Counted from the first letter of the stretch, positions 29,079 through 37,467 are shown. The stretch is 37,503 nucleotides of DNA from Tannerella sp. (GCA_031271805.1 JAISUX010000106.1:1-37503); one strand, 5' to 3'. The notes: generated by a model from the letters alone, not told the origin. Numbers and translations: made by a program.

Positions 29079-29861
29079 TCAAATCTTTGAATTAATTTCT
29101 TCGAGAATGGGAATGACATCCCATATCCCGTCGCAGACGTAATGCGCTCCGGCAGCCTTAAGTTTGGCGGCGGCGCGCGCCGAGATCGTCGCCTTTTCCG
29201 TTGGCGTCAGCCGTTCATATTCGTCGCGCGTCAATCCGGCTTCGTTGCCCGAAAGAGTAAAGCCTATCGTCCACAAGCCGGCATTGACTCCCTCGCCCAT
29301 ATCGGCAGCCGTATCGCCCAGCTTAACCATCTTCGACGCAGGCCAGACATTCATCCGCTTCATATTCTCATAGACCATGAACGGCGCGGGACGGCCGGCC
29401 GGCACAGCATCGGACGACACGATACAATCGGGCGTAAACCCTTTGGCGGCCACAGCGTCAACGATATTATCCATCATCGAGGACACATATCCCGTCGTAC
29501 TTCCGAACTTCACTCCGTTGGCGCGACACCACTGCTGAAGTTCGAGTGTGCCGGGAATGATGTCGTTGTGGCTGATGACGGTTTTGGCTAATTGCGGCTC
29601 AAGCAGTCCGTAAAGGAAATCCGCGTCGGACGCTTCCGGAGCTTTGCCGAACTTTGCTTTCCAACGGGCGGCGATAGCGCTGTCGGCAAGCAGGGCTTCG
29701 ATATGACTTTTCTTTGCCAGCCCCATAGGCTTGCGCGCCTCTTCAAGACTGACTTCGACGCCTTGCTGCGCAAAGACGTCAACAAATACTTTCACGGGCG
29801 CCATGCACCCGAAATCGACCGTCGTTCCCGCCCAGTCGCATATAATCGCTTTTATATTCAT
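29079..29861 (-). CDS. phnX: Phosphonoacetaldehyde hydrolase (phosphonatase)
   Basis: Cleaves the carbon-phosphorus bond of phosphonoacetaldehyde to acetaldehyde and phosphate. HAD superfamily, 260 residues. The nucleophile Asp9 is in IICDWAGTTVDFGC, Lys50 in MGLAKKSHIEAL matches the Schiff-base lysine of the Bacillus cereus enzyme, and the Thr loop (GSTTGYVSSMM) and acidic loop (KLGDTAADMGEG) follow in the expected order. The start at 29861 matches the family N-terminus; upstream codons overlap phnW. It sits 14 nt after the phnW stop. Acts in the cytosol directly on the PhnW product. Confidence 0.96.
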   Translation of the reverse strand: MNIKAIICDWAGTTVDFGCMAPVKVFVDVFAQQGVEVSLEEARKPMGLAKKSHIEALLADSAIAARWKAKFGKAPEASDADFLYGLLEPQLAKTVISHNDIIPGTLELQQWCRANGVKFGSTTGYVSSMMDNIVDAVAAKGFTPDCIVSSDAVPAGRPAPFMVYENMKRMNVWPASKMVKLGDTAADMGEGVNAGLWTIGFTLSGNEAGLTRDEYERLTPTEKATISARAAAKLKAAGAHYVCDGIWDVIPILEEINSKI

Positions 29862-29875
29862 TTTGTTCCCAACTT

Positions 29876-30985
29876 TTAGTTTTGTTCCCAATACATCGAC
29901 TCTTTCACGGCGACAAGCAGATCTTCCATGTCCGAGGGGAAGACGTCGCCGATGTTGCCGATACGGAACGTTTCGGCCTCGGTCAACTTGCCCGGGTAGA
30001 TCACGAATCCCCTGTCTTTCAGGTTCTGATAAAAGCGTTTGAAGTTATAATCATCTACTTTCGGCGGATAGAATGAAGTGATGATATGCGACTGCAATTC
30101 GGACGGGATGACCATTGTAAAACCAAGTTCCAGCATCCCTTCGGTCAGGATGCGATGATTCGTTTGGTAGCGTTTTTCGCGTGCCGCGATGCCACCCTCC
30201 TGTTCGAGTTCGATAAGCGCCTGATAGAATGCGCGTACAATATGCGTAGGTGATGTGAAACGCCACTTGCCTTTGCCTTTCTCCATGTTATACCATTGAT
30301 CATAAAGGTCAAGCGCATGCGAGCGGGCGCGTCCCTTGCTCTGTTCCAATTCCGAAGTGCGAGCGATGACGAAGCCGAAACCGGGCGTGCCCTGGATACA
30401 CTTGTTAGCGCTGCTGATAAGGAAATCTATGCCCAATGCAGGCGCGTCAATCGACACACCGCCGAAACCGCTCATCGAATCGACGATGAGTATCTTTCCG
30501 GCGCCCTTCACTACGGCGGCAATATCGGCGATGGGGTTCAGAATGCCGGTCGTCGTTTCTACATGAACGACAGCCACATGCGTAATGGCAGGGTCAACAG
30601 CCAGATATTCGCTAATCTTTTGGGGATCGGGAATCTCCGAATCTTTCGGGCGATACTTTACATAATTGATTCCGAGCATCTTCGCAATAGTTTCTATACG
30701 ATCGCCGTAAGCGCCGTTGGATACGACAAGCAGTTTTCCGTCACGCGGGATAACGCTTCCAATCACCGATTCTACCACAAAACTGCCGCTTCCCTGCATC
30801 AAGACGGTAGTATAACCGCTCGTATCTTTGCCGGCTAATGCCAGCAGACGCGAGCGTAAATCCTGGACAAGATTGTTGTAATCTTCATCCCACGTGCACC
30901 AGTCGCGTAACATCGCCTCGCGGACAGTATCCGAAGTAGTCAGCGGACCGGGCGTCAAAAGAATGTATGGACGATTTTTTGCCAT
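29876..30985 (-). CDS. phnW: 2-aminoethylphosphonate-pyruvate transaminase
   Basis: PLP enzyme that moves the amino group of 2-aminoethylphosphonate to pyruvate, giving phosphonoacetaldehyde and L-alanine. 369 residues, normal. Signatures: [20 protein letters not shown] at the N-terminus, [11 protein letters not shown] for PLP phosphate binding, Asp169 in [10 protein letters not shown] and the PLP lysine Lys195 in [15 protein letters not shown]. It is followed by phnX and preceded by a transporter gene 25 nt upstream, all on the minus strand. Confidence 0.97.
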   Translation of the reverse strand: MAKNRPYILLTPGPLTTSDTVREAMLRDWCTWDEDYNNLVQDLRSRLLALAGKDTSGYTTVLMQGSGSFVVESVIGSVIPRDGKLLVVSNGAYGDRIETIAKMLGINYVKYRPKDSEIPDPQKISEYLAVDPAITHVAVVHVETTTGILNPIADIAAVVKGAGKILIVDSMSGFGGVSIDAPALGIDFLISSANKCIQGTPGFGFVIARTSELEQSKGRARSHALDLYDQWYNMEKGKGKWRFTSPTHIVRAFYQALIELEQEGGIAAREKRYQTNHRILTEGMLELGFTMVIPSELQSHIITSFYPPKVDDYNFKRFYQNLKDRGFVIYPGKLTEAETFRIGNIGDVFPSDMEDLLVAVKESMYWEQN

Positions 30986-31010
30986 TTTATAAATCTATTT
31001 TTTATTGTTA

Positions 31011-32297
31011 TTATTGATTATGAATGAATTTATTACGGAAGAAAACACCTGCCGTAATCAGCAGCAACAAACTGAAAACAGGCACAAAGATACTAATTAA
31101 ATACAAAACATGCGAAAACGAAATGTCGCCTGCAAGAAATTCTTTATAAAGCAGGATCAGCATCGAACAGGTATAACCTGCCGAATCGCACAGGTAGATC
31201 AGGAATCCCGCGTTGGCTTTTGTGCGAAAAAGGGCAATGAACCGGTCGAAGTAAACGCTTTGAATCGTGATATAGGGCAGAAAAATGCCATACCCGACCA
31301 TGACAAACCACCACTGCGGACTAAGCTCCCCCACGGAATACATCCACGAACCGCCCAGCAGGATAATCAAACCCGTAAAAACCATCAGATGCTGCACGAT
31401 GAAACATTTTTTGTTGGAACGGATAAACGACAGGCATCCCACGCAAATAAACACGACGATGCCGAGCAGCGTCTCTATTTGGGAAAAGATGTTCATCGAA
31501 TCCGAAAGCCGGATTTCGCGGGCTACTTCGACCATAAAATTATCGCGGAAGTCGCGACACATCGTAAGCAACGCATTGATGGCAACGATGGCGAACAGCC
31601 CGACGCCAAAACCGGCGAGCAGCCGTCGCTTGTCGCCCGACGTCATCGCCTCGCGTTTCGTGCGTTGCGCAATGTCGGACTCGCTTTGTGGCGGTATGCG
31701 CGACAACATCCAGACAAACAGCAAAAAAGGACCCGCAAAGACAAGTCCCTCGACGGCAGGCATCCAGAACTCACCGACATGCAGTGCATCACGGATGATG
31801 AAATAGACGGATTTCAACACGCCGGAACCCATTATCATATTGATAGTCAGCCCAAGCGAGAGCATCTCCGTAAAACGTCGCCCCTCGAGGAAACTGAAGA
31901 TAATGCCGAAAATCAGTCCCAGCGGCAAGCCGTTAAGAAACAGAAAGCCGAAGTTATACGGATAGGGCGTCAGTCCGAAACCCACTAAAGCGGCTTCCGA
32001 AAAAGCCACTAATGATATAATGTATAATATGCGTTTCCCGTAATTCAGGCCGGCGATAATTTTTATCCCACAGTATTTCGACACTAAGTAACCCAGCATC
32101 TGTGAAATAATAAGTATAGTTTTATAACTGACGCCGAAGAGCATATATCCTTCATACGTGCCCGCATTGAACGGTTTGCGGAACGCATACGTGCAAAAAT
32201 ACGTTCCAAAAGCGGCGATAATGCACCATATCACCATAAACGCATTGTTTTTCAGCAGTCGGTCGAGCATACCCGGTTGAATTGTCTTTCCTTTCAT
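31011..32297 (-). CDS. MFS-like membrane transporter (DUF5690 type)
   Basis: 428 residues from the ATG at 32297, with about 12 hydrophobic segments (for example FMVIWCIIAAFGTYFCTYAF and FLFLNGLPLGLIFGIIFSFL). It resembles the DUF5690 group of major-facilitator-like proteins, which from memory occurs next to phosphonate genes in Bacteroidota. The two upstream ATGs (32357 and 32339) are excluded because the -7 box at 32318-32325 lies downstream of them. First gene of the operon with phnW, phnX and ald, so import of 2-aminoethylphosphonate or a related phosphonate is the best guess. The substrate is inferred from neighbours only. Confidence 0.85.
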   Translation of the reverse strand: MKGKTIQPGMLDRLLKNNAFMVIWCIIAAFGTYFCTYAFRKPFNAGTYEGYMLFGVSYKTILIISQMLGYLVSKYCGIKIIAGLNYGKRILYIISLVAFSEAALVGFGLTPYPYNFGFLFLNGLPLGLIFGIIFSFLEGRRFTEMLSLGLTINMIMGSGVLKSVYFIIRDALHVGEFWMPAVEGLVFAGPFLLFVWMLSRIPPQSESDIAQRTKREAMTSGDKRRLLAGFGVGLFAIVAINALLTMCRDFRDNFMVEVAREIRLSDSMNIFSQIETLLGIVVFICVGCLSFIRSNKKCFIVQHLMVFTGLIILLGGSWMYSVGELSPQWWFVMVGYGIFLPYITIQSVYFDRFIALFRTKANAGFLIYLCDSAGYTCSMLILLYKEFLAGDISFSHVLYLISIFVPVFSLLLLITAGVFFRNKFIHNQ

Positions 32298-32317
32298 TGC
32301 TTGTCTATTTGGCGATG

Positions 32318-32348
32318 CAAAGGTAAGTATAAAATTCATTTCGCCAAA
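32318..32348 (-). promoter_or_regulatory. Promoter of the 2-aminoethylphosphonate operon
   Basis: Minus strand TTTG (32348-32345), 19 nt, TACCTTTG (32325-32318), an exact consensus pair. Predicted start of transcription near 32311, so the leader is only about 14 nt. It fixes the transporter start at 32297. A full -33/-7 pair suggests basal expression without an obligatory activator. Confidence 0.75.
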
Positions 32349-32440
32349 CAAAAGCATAAAAAAATCACAAATATAAAATAAAATGCTCGGCCAATAGATG
32401 ATATAATGACAAAATGCAAGGTCAAGTCGCCTACTTGTTT

Positions 32441-35400
32441 TTATTTATTGCTTTGCGCGAGGCGGTAGGATTTTGGGGAGGCGTTGAAGAGTTTGGTGAA
32501 CTCGCGGTGGAAATGGGAACGGTTGCTGAAGCCGGTGCGGTACATTATCTCCTGAACGGTCAGGTTGGTGGTTATAAGCATTTTTGCGGCGGTGCGCAGG
32601 CGCAGGTCTTTGATGAAATCGTTAGGTGTGGGCTGTTGCAGGTCCTTGAAGCGACGGTAGAGGTTGCGAACGCTAAGTTGAAGGGCTTCGGCGAGGGCTT
32701 CGGTGGTGAAGTTCTCATTGTCAATGTTTGCTGCGACTGTTTCTGCGGCTCGCTGCATGAAATCGCGGTCTTCGTTGTGCAGCAGCCTGCCGTCGCTGAA
32801 ACTGTAGGCGCTGGCGGCGGAGTTGTAGTAATGTTCGAGGCGTTTTTTGTTATCCAGCTGGCGGCGCACAACTGCTTTCAGATAATCGGCGTCGAAAGGT
32901 TTCGGCACATAGGCGTCGGCGCCCGATTCAAGTCCTTCAATCCTGTCTTCGCTGTTGTTGCGGGCTGAAAGTATCACAAGCGGGATATGCTGTGTGTAGC
33001 GGTCGCTTTTTATCTTGCGGGCAAGCGTGATGCCATCTATTTCAGGCATCATTATATCGGTTATAATCAGGTCGGGAGTGTTCGTTTCAATGAGTGCGAG
33101 TCCCTGCTTGCCGTTGCCGGCGGTTACTATTTCGTATTCTTCCGAAAGGATGTCGGTGAGCATCCAGAGCAGGTCGGGGTTATCGTCTATGATTAGCAGT
33201 TTGTCCGGTTTAGTGATAGCATCACCCGGATTAGTGAGAGCCTCACCCGGAGTGAGACTCTCGCTTGAAACACCGAGAGCCTCACTTGAATCACTCGGAG
33301 CGAGCGGCAGAGTAACGACAAACTCCGCATATTCATCAACTCGGCTGTTCACTGTTATCGTACCGTGCAACAACTCGGTGAGGCTGTGGCATATCGCCAG
33401 TCCAAGTCCGTTGCGGGATGACAGTCCCTTTATACTGTTCTCTTTAACATTATCAAGCACAGAGTAACGGTTGAAGAGCAGCGGTATTTTATCATCAGGT
33501 ATCCCCGCGCCCGTGTTGTAAACTTTCAGGACAAGCAGTTCGCCGTCGTTTTCGACGGATACTCTGACAGCGCCGCCGACAGGAGTATATTTAAATGCGT
33601 TAGAAATTAGGTTCGTAACTATTTTGCTGTAGCAGCCGGTGTCGGTATTCCATTGCAGCGACGGCGGTATCGACGTGTCGAAACTGATGCTGTTCTGCTC
33701 GGCGAGTTCGCTGAACGCGGCGGCAAGTTCGGCTGTCAGGCGGCCGATGTCGGCAGTTTCGATGCGCAGTTTGCTGTGGCCTGTTTCCACTCTGCGGAAG
33801 TCTATAATCTCCTGAATAAGAGTGTTCAGCCGCTCGGCGTTCGACTTGATAATTTCGATATATTTTTTAGCCGCCCCGTCGAGTCCGCTGTTACGAAGCA
33901 GCCTTTCGCAAGGTCCGTAAATAAGCGTCAGCGGTGTGGAAAACTCATGCGTAATGCTCGTGAAAAACCGCAGTTTGCTCTCGTAGGCTTCTTCACGGTA
34001 TTTCGTTTCAAATTCTTTGGCGATGAGCGCCCTTTTGTTCTCATACTTGTTTTTAAGATAGACAAATATGCCGGCGAGAAGTAAGACAGCAACAAGCAGG
34101 TATAATAATTTTGCATAAACCGTAAGGTAAAACGGCGGAAGTATTCTGATGGCAATACTGCCGGTCTGCGCCTGGTCGTCCCAAATGCCGTCGTTATACC
34201 TGACTTTTAAAGTGTAGTTGCCATGCGGGATATTAGTGAATTGCGCTTCGCCTGTCCAGCTGTCCATCCAGATGCTATTCATATTTTCAAGGTTATAGGT
34301 GTATTTCCCGTTGCCGCCATAGATGAAGTCGGGAGCCACAAACGACACTGCGAAAGAGTTTTGATTGTGTTGTAGTTCAATAGCGCCTCTGTTCTCGTAG
34401 TCGTGGATATTATACTCCTGATTGAAAATCCGCAGTTTAGTAAAATGAATTTTTGGAAAAAAGCGGCGCCTTTGCTTTTCCTCATATTTAATCCTGACAA
34501 CGCCATCGACCGCACCGAAGAAGCCTTCCGAGGCGCCGGCGCAGCGAAACCAGGCATTGTCGCAAAACTCTGTGATTGTCAGACCCGTCTTTTCATTATA
34601 AATCCGGGCGGTTTCTTTCACGGGGTTAAAGACGATAATCCCGTTGTTGCTGCTTAGCCACAGGTCGCCGTCGCTGTTTTCTATGATTCCGTGAATTGTA
34701 TTGTTCGGAAAGCCGTTGTTTTCATTATAGTTCCTGTAATCAATCGCCCCGCTGTCATCAATCCTGAAACGGGTCAGGCCGTAACTTGTCCCGAGCCAGA
34801 AAGTACCGTTCCTGTCTTTGTGAATACAAAGTATGTCGTTCATTGGAGCGATACCTTTCTCTTCAAAAGTAATAAGCCTGTAGGCGCCGGTATTGCAGTT
34901 GAAACGCAGCAGTCCGTTGCCGCGTATTCCCGCCCAGATGATTGAATCGTTGTCAGGATACAGGGTGTATATCTGATTAACGGCCTGCTTTTTTACGAGG
35001 TTGAATACAAATGTCTGGCATGAGGATATTTCCGCAAACGAGTCATCCCTTCGTATTCTGGCTTTCAGCAAAGCGCTGCCTGCGCCTGCCCAAAGCACCG
35101 AATCCGGCGTTTCAAACAGTGAATGAACATTATTGAACATGGATGAACCCCTGAGCGTATGGATTTTGTTGTCGAGATATGAGTAGTAATTGATTTCAGG
35201 CCCGTCGGAACCGATATACAGGAGTTTTTTATCGCAACTCGGAGCAAAGGCGAAGACGGCGTCGTTGCACAGACCCGTTTCAGTGGTGAAATGCGTTACG
35301 TTACCGGGCGAAAACTCTTCATAGTTCTTAATCCGGATAATGCCGTTGTCTTTGGTGCCGAGCCAGAGGCTGTTCTGATGGTCGGTGCAGATAGCCCGCA

Positions 35401-36403
35401 CAGGACGGCGTTTTTTCACAGGCAGTTGCATCAGGTTTATGCTTTCAAACGAGTAGTCTTCTTCGCTTAGAGCAAATAAGCCCTGTCCGTCGGTCGCTAT
35501 CCAGACTATGTTCTGCACGTCGTCTTTCAGAAGGTAGAAAACACCGCAGCTTATATCCAGCTTCTCGATTTCATAGTTCTTTTGGGCATTAAGCCTGTAA
35601 ACGCCGGTGGTCTTAAACCCCATCAGAATATTGTTGCCGTCCATGATAACCGATGCGAGGCTGCCGTTTTCACCGAGCAGACGCGAAATATTGGCGACAA
35701 GGAGTGTCCTGACTGCGTTTTTAATATACAAATCGCCTTTTATGTCGATATACAGTATCCTTCCCCTGTCGTAGAACGTACGCTCAATCGGCAAGTGATG
35801 CTCAAAGTCAGGATGTCTGATTATATGCGGCCTGCCGTCAAACGAAACGCTGTATTTTTTCAGCTTCCCCCTGTGGTTGATGAAAAGGGCAGTATCTATC
35901 ATGAAGAAGCCCGTGATATCTTCACATTCTATCTGCTCGTCGAGAGGTATGTCGATAAAGCACTTTAACTGCCTGTCGTAAACCGACAGAATGCCCGTTT
36001 TCCCGAGAACATACAGATTGTCATGTGTATCGCGCGTTATGCTTGCATTTTCTTTGAAGTCGTCGTAGTATTCTTCAACAATGTTTTTGCGCTTCGACAG
36101 CTTGTTAAGCCCCCATTTTGTGTTTATCCACAGATAGTTGCCGTCTGTTTCAATGATTTTGCGTATCACGTTTCCCGACAGGCTGTTGCGGTTGTTGATG
36201 TCGGGTTTGTATATCTGGATATTTCTGCCGTCGTACATGTTCAGCCCGTCGAAAGTGCCTATCCACAGAAAGCGTTCATTATCCTGATAAAGATAAATCA
36301 CGGAACTGTTCGACAGCCCGTCGCGGCTGCCTATACGTCGCAGATTGTCGGCATGGGCGGCAATAAATGTTAACAGTGCAAATGCGGTTATCGTATGTCT
36401 CAT
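32441..36403 (-). CDS. Hybrid two-component system regulator (sensor kinase, receiver and AraC domain in one)
   Basis: 1320-residue inner-membrane protein that senses a ligand in the periplasm and activates transcription. Signal peptide about 1-18; two seven-bladed beta-propellers of Reg_prop repeats about 20-650 (WIGTFDGLNMYD, WLGTKDNGI, WLGTSYGLTRF, WLSSNNGIIVFNP); Y_Y_Y domain about 690-755; membrane segment about 758-782; HisKA with His819 (SITHEFSTPLTL); HATPase (NLISNAFKYT, NTGAGIP, GLGLAI); receiver with IIDDNPD, phospho-acceptor Asp1116 (ITDIMMPE) and Lys1168; AraC domain about 1225-1315 (GFSNRSHFHREFTK). All key residues are present. The linker between HATPase and receiver (about 1036-1067) contains degenerate 7-residue repeats. 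Such regulators usually control an adjacent PUL; here the neighbours are a phosphonate operon and a minisatellite. Confidence 0.96.
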   Translation of the reverse strand: MRHTITAFALLTFIAAHADNLRRIGSRDGLSNSSVIYLYQDNERFLWIGTFDGLNMYDGRNIQIYKPDINNRNSLSGNVIRKIIETDGNYLWINTKWGLNKLSKRKNIVEEYYDDFKENASITRDTHDNLYVLGKTGILSVYDRQLKCFIDIPLDEQIECEDITGFFMIDTALFINHRGKLKKYSVSFDGRPHIIRHPDFEHHLPIERTFYDRGRILYIDIKGDLYIKNAVRTLLVANISRLLGENGSLASVIMDGNNILMGFKTTGVYRLNAQKNYEIEKLDISCGVFYLLKDDVQNIVWIATDGQGLFALSEEDYSFESINLMQLPVKKRRPVRAICTDHQNSLWLGTKDNGIIRIKNYEEFSPGNVTHFTTETGLCNDAVFAFAPSCDKKLLYIGSDGPEINYYSYLDNKIHTLRGSSMFNNVHSLFETPDSVLWAGAGSALLKARIRRDDSFAEISSCQTFVFNLVKKQAVNQIYTLYPDNDSIIWAGIRGNGLLRFNCNTGAYRLITFEEKGIAPMNDILCIHKDRNGTFWLGTSYGLTRFRIDDSGAIDYRNYNENNGFPNNTIHGIIENSDGDLWLSSNNGIIVFNPVKETARIYNEKTGLTITEFCDNAWFRCAGASEGFFGAVDGVVRIKYEEKQRRRFFPKIHFTKLRIFNQEYNIHDYENRGAIELQHNQNSFAVSFVAPDFIYGGNGKYTYNLENMNSIWMDSWTGEAQFTNIPHGNYTLKVRYNDGIWDDQAQTGSIAIRILPPFYLTVYAKLLYLLVAVLLLAGIFVYLKNKYENKRALIAKEFETKYREEAYESKLRFFTSITHEFSTPLTLIYGPCERLLRNSGLDGAAKKYIEIIKSNAERLNTLIQEIIDFRRVETGHSKLRIETADIGRLTAELAAAFSELAEQNSISFDTSIPPSLQWNTDTGCYSKIVTNLISNAFKYTPVGGAVRVSVENDGELLVLKVYNTGAGIPDDKIPLLFNRYSVLDNVKENSIKGLSSRNGLGLAICHSLTELLHGTITVNSRVDEYAEFVVTLPLAPSDSSEALGVSSESLTPGEALTNPGDAITKPDKLLIIDDNPDLLWMLTDILSEEYEIVTAGNGKQGLALIETNTPDLIITDIMMPEIDGITLARKIKSDRYTQHIPLVILSARNNSEDRIEGLESGADAYVPKPFDADYLKAVVRRQLDNKKRLEHYYNSAASAYSFSDGRLLHNEDRDFMQRAAETVAANIDNENFTTEALAEALQLSVRNLYRRFKDLQQPTPNDFIKDLRLRTAAKMLITTNLTVQEIMYRTGFSNRSHFHREFTKLFNASPKSYRLAQSNK
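33205..33310 (-). repeat. Degenerate ~21-bp coding repeats in the regulator linker
   Basis: Units such as CCGGTTTAGTGATAGCATCA, the following copy with GTGAGAGCCTCAC, and later CTTGAA-type units recur at about 18-21 bp. In protein they give a heptad-like series SSEALGV, SSESLTP, GEALTNP, GDAITKP. Several units contain 5-bp inverted repeats (GTGAT/ATCAC, GTGAG/CTCAC). Confidence 0.55.
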
Positions 36404-36428
36404 ATTTTTTACTGTCTCTTATTTTTTG

Positions 36429-36459
36429 CAAAAGTAGTAAAATTGTTTCAAACGGCAAA
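36429..36459 (-). promoter_or_regulatory. Promoter of the hybrid two-component regulator
   Basis: Minus strand TTTG (36459-36456), 19 nt, TACTTTTG (36436-36429): exact consensus pair. The -7 box is 26 nt upstream of the ATG at 36403. Confidence 0.7.
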
Positions 36460-36505
36460 ATCTTCCGGCAGATTGCGCTGTGTGTGAAAGAAATCATAAA
36501 AAATA

Positions 36506-36536
36506 TTTGCAGGATAAAAAACAAGTTGTATCTTTG
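36506..36536 (+). promoter_or_regulatory. Strong plus-strand promoter reading into the C15/minisatellite region
   Basis: TTTG (36506-36509), 19 nt, TATCTTTG (36529-36536), exact consensus. Start of transcription near 36543. No established gene begins within 450 bp; the first solid ORF downstream is at 37030, so the transcript carries the C15 tract and the repeats. Confidence 0.7.
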
Positions 36537-36559
36537 CGCCCGTATAGTATTAAATTAGT

Positions 36560-36712
36560 ATGTTGGACAGACGCAATAACATCATAATAACGGCAGTCGG
36601 AGGGGCAGGTTCCCGCCTCTCGGAATCGCGTTTGAGGGCATTTGGAGGCTCTTCCGGCCGCTGTGTCGCGTCTTCCGGCTTTACCCCCCCCCCCCCCCAG
36701 AAACGCCTGTAA
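36560..36712 (+). CDS. Possible 50-residue ORF containing the C15 tract
   Basis: ATG at 36560, about 17 nt after the predicted start of transcription, gives MLDRRNNIIITAVGGAGSRL, an arginine- and glycine-rich stretch, then TPPPP encoded by the poly-C run and a stop at 36710-36712. No family is recognised and no Shine-Dalgarno is seen. Changing the C count by +1 would run the frame on through the minisatellite to about 37023; by +2, to 37037, overlapping the next ATG. It may equally be leader RNA. Confidence 0.25.
   Translation: MLDRRNNIIITAVGGAGSRLSESRLRAFGGSSGRCVASSGFTPPPPQKRL
36684..36698 (+). repeat. C15 homopolymer
   Basis: Fifteen consecutive C, flanked by TTTA and AGAAA. Homopolymers of this length are prone to slippage in replication, and it is the only one of its kind in the window. 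It lies between the promoter at 36506-36536 and the gene at 37030. Confidence 0.95.
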
Positions 36713-36733
36713 ATCAAAGAATTATAAGGCCTG

Positions 36734-37000
36734 TCAATCAACAGGGCAGGGTAGGGCAATGTTCCGTGCATGGTGGGTCAATCCCCCGTGCGTGGTGTAT
36801 CAGTCCCCCGTGCATGGTGGGTCAATCCCCCGTGCGTGGTGTATCAATCCCCCAGACATGGTCGGTCAATCCACCATGTATGGTGTATCAATCCCCCGGA
36901 CGCGGGTTATCAATCCACCGTGCATGGTCGGTCAATCCACCGGGTATATGTTATCAATCCACCGGGCGTGGTGTATCAATCCGCCGGGTATGGGTTATCA
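36734..37000 (+). repeat. 22-bp minisatellite, about 12-13 copies
   Basis: TCA of the core TCAATCC recurs at exactly 22-bp steps: 36778, 36800, 36822 and so on to 36998 (eleven positions), with a further copy at 36734 and a degraded one at 36756. Two unit types alternate in the first six copies, one with GGTGGGTCAATCC and one with GGTGTATCAATCC; later copies mix. No spacers exist. The unit is GC-rich and unlike the A/T-rich 21-bp arrays. Confidence 0.95.
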
Positions 37001-37029
37001 ACAGTTATTCACTGATAAATTAATTAATT

Positions 37030-37467
37030 ATGGCTAAAAACGAATGGGTTCCGAAAGGACACGAAGACCTGCACACGCAGGCAAATCAGACGGCGACGTA
37101 TCTTGCCGTCAGTACAAATCTCACGCGCATGGGACTTTCCGGCGCGTCGTCATGGATTTCGACCGAGTTTACGTCGAAACTGACCCCGATGAACACGGCA
37201 TATACAGCGTGGCAAAACCCCGCTACCCGCACGCCCGAACTCATCGCCAACCTCAACAACGCGGAAGCGGTGTTCGTGCCGGCCTATCGCAAGCTCTACA
37301 CCGGTTTCCTGCGCGAAAACCCGCTCGTTACCGACGCCGCCTCGCCAATCACTTTCACCTTCACCGGCGAGCAGCGCGGCCAATGCTTCTACTTCGCCCT
37401 CCGCTGGAAAAACACCCGCGGCGACAAAGGACCGTGGTCGGAAATCGGGTCGGCGGTGATACCTTGA
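37030..37467 (+). CDS. Uncharacterised Bacteroidota protein, probably a shortened family member
   Basis: 145 residues, no signal peptide or membrane segment. The N-terminal half is helical (YLAVSTNLTRMGLSGASSW, AYTAWQNPATRTPELIANLNNAEA, YRKLYTGFLRENPLVTDA); the C-terminal part is beta-like (SPITFTFTGEQRGQCFYFAL, then RWKNTRGDKGPWSEIGSAVIP). From memory it resembles a group of Bacteroidota proteins of unknown function of roughly 200 residues that share these two ends; here LVTDA joins almost directly to SPITFTF, as if a central segment were missing. The function is unknown. It follows the minisatellite by about 30 nt, and its nearest visible promoter is at 36506-36536. Confidence 0.75.
   Translation: MAKNEWVPKGHEDLHTQANQTATYLAVSTNLTRMGLSGASSWISTEFTSKLTPMNTAYTAWQNPATRTPELIANLNNAEAVFVPAYRKLYTGFLRENPLVTDAASPITFTFTGEQRGQCFYFALRWKNTRGDKGPWSEIGSAVIP

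Larger units (their letters stand above)
36404..37029. other. 626-bp non-coding region with divergent promoters, C15 tract and minisatellite
   Basis: From left to right: promoter for the hybrid regulator (minus), a strong promoter reading right (plus), a possible 50-codon ORF ending just after a C15 homopolymer, and a 22-bp minisatellite that ends about 30 nt before the ATG at 37030. Because 22 is not a multiple of three and the unit lacks stop codons, all three plus frames are open through the array; that alone is no evidence of coding. Confidence 0.7.

Noticed and set aside
31110..31988. 292-codon plus-strand ORF opposite the transporter
   Set aside because: Antisense shadow of a clear membrane protein gene; its polar, His- and Gln-rich composition is typical of a reverse frame.
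36734..37000. CRISPR array
   Set aside because: Units are head to tail with no spacers, and no cas gene is nearby.
36642..37037. Open frames through the minisatellite as a repeat protein
   Set aside because: A 22-bp unit without stop codons is open in all three frames, so openness is not evidence. No start, signal or recognised family supports translation. Kept only as a conditional product of C-tract slippage.
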